A DNA stretch of 64,000 nt, from the NCBI GenBank assembly GCA_040391135.1, contig JBEBYL010000002.1:124001-188000 (forward strand), written 5' to 3'. The notes under the pieces are model-generated. The model had not been told where the DNA came from. It did not search any database and saw only the letters and a program-made list of their open reading frames with translations. The translations under genes were made by a program, and so were the position numbers. Below are positions 62,602 to 64,000 of the stretch, piece by piece. Every line of letters begins with the position of its first letter. Within the stretch, counting starts at the first letter, position 1. This stretch comes from G025836975 sp040391135 (GTDB lineage: Bacteria; Pseudomonadota; Gammaproteobacteria; Burkholderiales; Burkholderiaceae_B).

Positions 62602-63365
62602 TCACTGGGCGCCGGCAGTGCAAACACATTGCAGCGGCCGAACCCCTTGGTCTGCAACGTTTGCACTGCTGCGCCATGGCCGTTCGCAGCCTGCGCCGCC
62701 AGGCCTGTTTCCAGCATCTTGAAATCCAGTTGCAGGCCTTGCCCCACGGCCTTGGACACGGCTTCCTTGACCGTCCAGGCAGCGAAGAACGCCTTGACGC
62801 ATTCTTCGCCATCCAGGGATTCCCAGCGTTGCGCCTCCGATGGAGATAGAATCTGCGCCGCCAGGCCGGCCAAGTCGTTTCTAGGGCGCATGTGTTCAAT
62901 GTCCACACCTACTTCGGTTCCATGTGCGATGGCGATCAAGGCATAGTCGCCGGAATGCGCCACATTGAAATGCGTATCGCTGATGTTGTCCGCCAGGGCA
63001 GGCTTGAGGAACTCGCCATAGTTGAATTGGATGTCGCCGGGGCTCTTGCCTAGTTTTTGGCCGAGCAGAAGCCGCAACAACGCCCGGACCTGTACGAAGA
63101 CGTCGCGCGCGCGCCGCAGCAGGAAGGAGTCGGCCCGCTGTTGCTCTTGCGGTGACAGAAGAGCGTGGCAAGCAGTCAGGGTTTCGGAATCGACGGTCAT
63201 GCGCCACTGCCAGACTTGGCAAGGGCCTGGCGGGATAGGGTTGTATGCGGTATCGAGTCGGACTTGGCCATTGGTTAGCCCGATACGCAATGTGAGTACG
63301 GTTGCTGCGGCGGTGACAGACGCTTTGTCGTCGAGTGCGGCAGTGCTCAGGGAGAGAGGTAGCAC
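62565..63365 (-). CDS. Sfp-type 4'-phosphopantetheinyl transferase
   Basis: This is a 266-residue enzyme that converts apo carrier domains to holo forms using coenzyme A. The Mg-binding motif is GTEVGVDIEHMRPRN and the second core motif is FFAAWTVKEAVSKAVGQGLQ; FNVAHSGDYALIAIA precedes them. The length and WTVKEAxxK form identify the Sfp/Gsp group rather than AcpS. It begins at a GTG (63365) with no strong ribosome site. Its last 37 bases overlap the end of the terminal synthetase on the other strand, firmly tying it to the locus. Confidence 0.93.
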   Translation of the reverse strand: MLPLSLSTAALDDKASVTAAATVLTLRIGLTNGQVRLDTAYNPIPPGPCQVWQWRMTVDSETLTACHALLSPQEQQRADSFLLRRARDVFVQVRALLRLLLGQKLGKSPGDIQFNYGEFLKPALADNISDTHFNVAHSGDYALIAIAHGTEVGVDIEHMRPRNDLAGLAAQILSPSEAQRWESLDGEECVKAFFAAWTVKEAVSKAVGQGLQLDFKMLETGLAAQAANGHGAAVQTLQTKGFGRCNVFALPAPSDYSAALALRSKD

Positions 63366-63378
63366 AAGCGCTTATTAT

Positions 63379-63714
63379 TTATGCGTGAGCAGCTTCTTGA
63401 ATGGCGCCTGCCACCCACTGGTTAAGGCTTTCTCCATTGGCTGCCGCGGCAATGGCGGCGGCATGGTGGACTTCGGGAGCAACTCGCAAGACGAATTTCC
63501 CTGAAAAATTCTTGTGCGGCTCAATACCGCGCTTGGCACATTCGTCCATGAAGGCATTAAGCGAAAGTTCGCCCTCGCGACGCAAGCCGGCAACATCGGG
63601 CGCATAAAAATCTGCGCCGCCGTTCAAGCCGACAAATTCCCCCCGGAACGTTTCAATATCCGGATCGTAGGTAATAACGGCCTGTTGGCCGTCAATAGTC
63701 ATCACGTTCTTCAT
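63379..63714 (-). CDS. hicB: HicB-family antitoxin
   Basis: This is a 111-residue protein. The N-terminal partial RNase-H-like HicB domain shows YDPDIETFRGEFVGLNGGAD, and the C-terminal ribbon-helix-helix reads KFVLRVAPEVHHAAAIAAAA, ending in LNQWVAGAIQEAA. HicB neutralises the HicA mRNA-cleaving toxin and represses its own operon. The start follows GGAG inside the hicA remnant (ATGA overlap). Its toxin partner is disrupted, so it is now an orphan antitoxin, perhaps kept as a regulator or as protection against related toxins. Confidence 0.9.
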   Translation of the reverse strand: MKNVMTIDGQQAVITYDPDIETFRGEFVGLNGGADFYAPDVAGLRREGELSLNAFMDECAKRGIEPHKNFSGKFVLRVAPEVHHAAAIAAAANGESLNQWVAGAIQEAAHA

Positions 63715-63963
63715 GGTTTCACTCCGTTTTCTTCCAGCTATTGGCGAATGGAAGCAATGGCGCCCTTATCCATGTCTGGAGAAGGATGAGGACGGTGCAT
63801 GACCTTTACTTGTTCAAAAAGAATGATACCAACGCGTGAGCCTTCCCGTTCAGTAAGCTCAGCGCAAGCTCGCCGAACAGCCCGACGACATCATTCCATT
63901 TCACCCCCGCAGGCGTCGGCCTGGAAAATATCAGCTCCAGCGTTCTGCGGTGTTTATCTTTCA
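63711..63963 (-). pseudogene. hicA: hicA toxin gene, disrupted by frameshift and nonsense codon
   Basis: The frame starts at 63963 as MKDKHRRTLELIFSRPTPAG, then VKWNDVVGLFGEL, a good HicA N-terminus. It then leaves the family and stops at 63806. A second frame resumes the HicA pattern near 63872 (AELTEREGSRVGIILFEQVK, VMHRPHPSPDMDKG) and ends ...SIRQ-stop-LEENGVKP. The stop is TAG at 63738-63740 where TGG (Trp) is expected. One net frameshift near 63860-63874 and one nonsense change thus inactivate the toxin. The final TGA overlaps the hicB ATG, as in intact hicAB pairs. Confidence 0.85.
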
Positions 63964-63969
63964 TAGGCC

Positions 63970-63996
63970 TAATAGTACTAAAAATTAGTACTATTA
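63970..63996. promoter_or_regulatory. hicAB operator palindrome
   Basis: TAATAGTACTAA (63970-63981) and TTAGTACTATTA (63985-63996) form a perfect 12-bp inverted repeat around AAA, 7 bases upstream of the hicA start. An A/T-rich palindrome here is the expected binding site of the HicB ribbon-helix-helix domain and overlaps the likely promoter. Confidence 0.7.
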
Positions 63997-64000
63997 ACAA

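Overview
The window is GC-rich, gene-dense chromosomal DNA. It most resembles a beta-proteobacterium of the Alcaligenaceae (Bordetella/Achromobacter/Pusillimonas type). The main reasons are four separate Bug/TctC-type solute receptors, several small CoA-dependent catabolic operons run by IclR and GntR regulators, and the Ap4A-phosphorylase-like C-terminus at the left edge. This placement rests on gene content; no marker gene was compared.

Layout. 1-7.7 kb: end of an ATP adenylyltransferase, an IclR regulator, and a convergent operon (Bug receptor, VOC protein, aldehyde dehydrogenase, CaiB-type CoA-transferase, enoyl-CoA hydratase/isomerase) with an IclR-type palindrome at its head, then two small genes. 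7.8-15.1 kb: a leftward catabolic operon (Ldh_2 dehydrogenase, FCD regulator, signal-less SBP_3 protein, SMP-30 lactonase, Bug receptor, AcnA aconitase) with a visible promoter and TGTATACA operator. 15.1-18.5 kb: quinone oxidoreductase, Hsp20 with a sigma-32-like promoter, an alpha/beta hydrolase and RlmA. 18.6-24.7 kb: FadR-type regulator with a perfect operator, beta-hydroxyacid dehydrogenase, polar amino-acid-type ABC importer, RpiB and ribokinase in one operon. 24.8 kb: tRNA-Thr(CGT). 25-29.8 kb: carotenoid oxygenase, DUF2141, MAPEG and two AI-2E-type permeases. 30-34.6 kb: two convergent Bug-containing operons bracketed by related operator sites. 34.8-36.2 kb: a broken NylB-like serine hydrolase and a mini I78-type inhibitor.

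36.3-63.4 kb is the centre of interest: a lipopeptide PKS/NRPS locus. A 3641-residue protein reads FAAL-ACP-KS-AT-ACP-aminotransferase-C-A-PCP-E, the iturin/mycosubtilin/microginin logic for making a beta-amino fatty acyl starter. It lies in a leftward operon with an unusual ABC exporter (extra N-terminal region and C-terminal cyclic-nucleotide-binding-type domain) and a type II thioesterase. A divergent operon encodes a PhyH-type dioxygenase, a small ABM-like protein, a C-A-PCP protein and a 2335-residue C-A-PCP-(dead E)-C-PCP-TE protein. An Sfp-type phosphopantetheinyl transferase overlaps its end on the other strand. The line has three adenylation domains, so the inferred product is a short (three-residue, possibly four-unit) beta-amino-fatty-acyl lipopeptide whose first amino acid is in D form. 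The last module has no A domain.

The right edge carries a hicAB toxin-antitoxin remnant: hicB is intact, while hicA has a frameshift and a nonsense codon. With the broken hydrolase on the left, decayed genes flank the lipopeptide locus, as expected for accessory DNA. No insertion sequence, CRISPR array or rRNA gene was seen.
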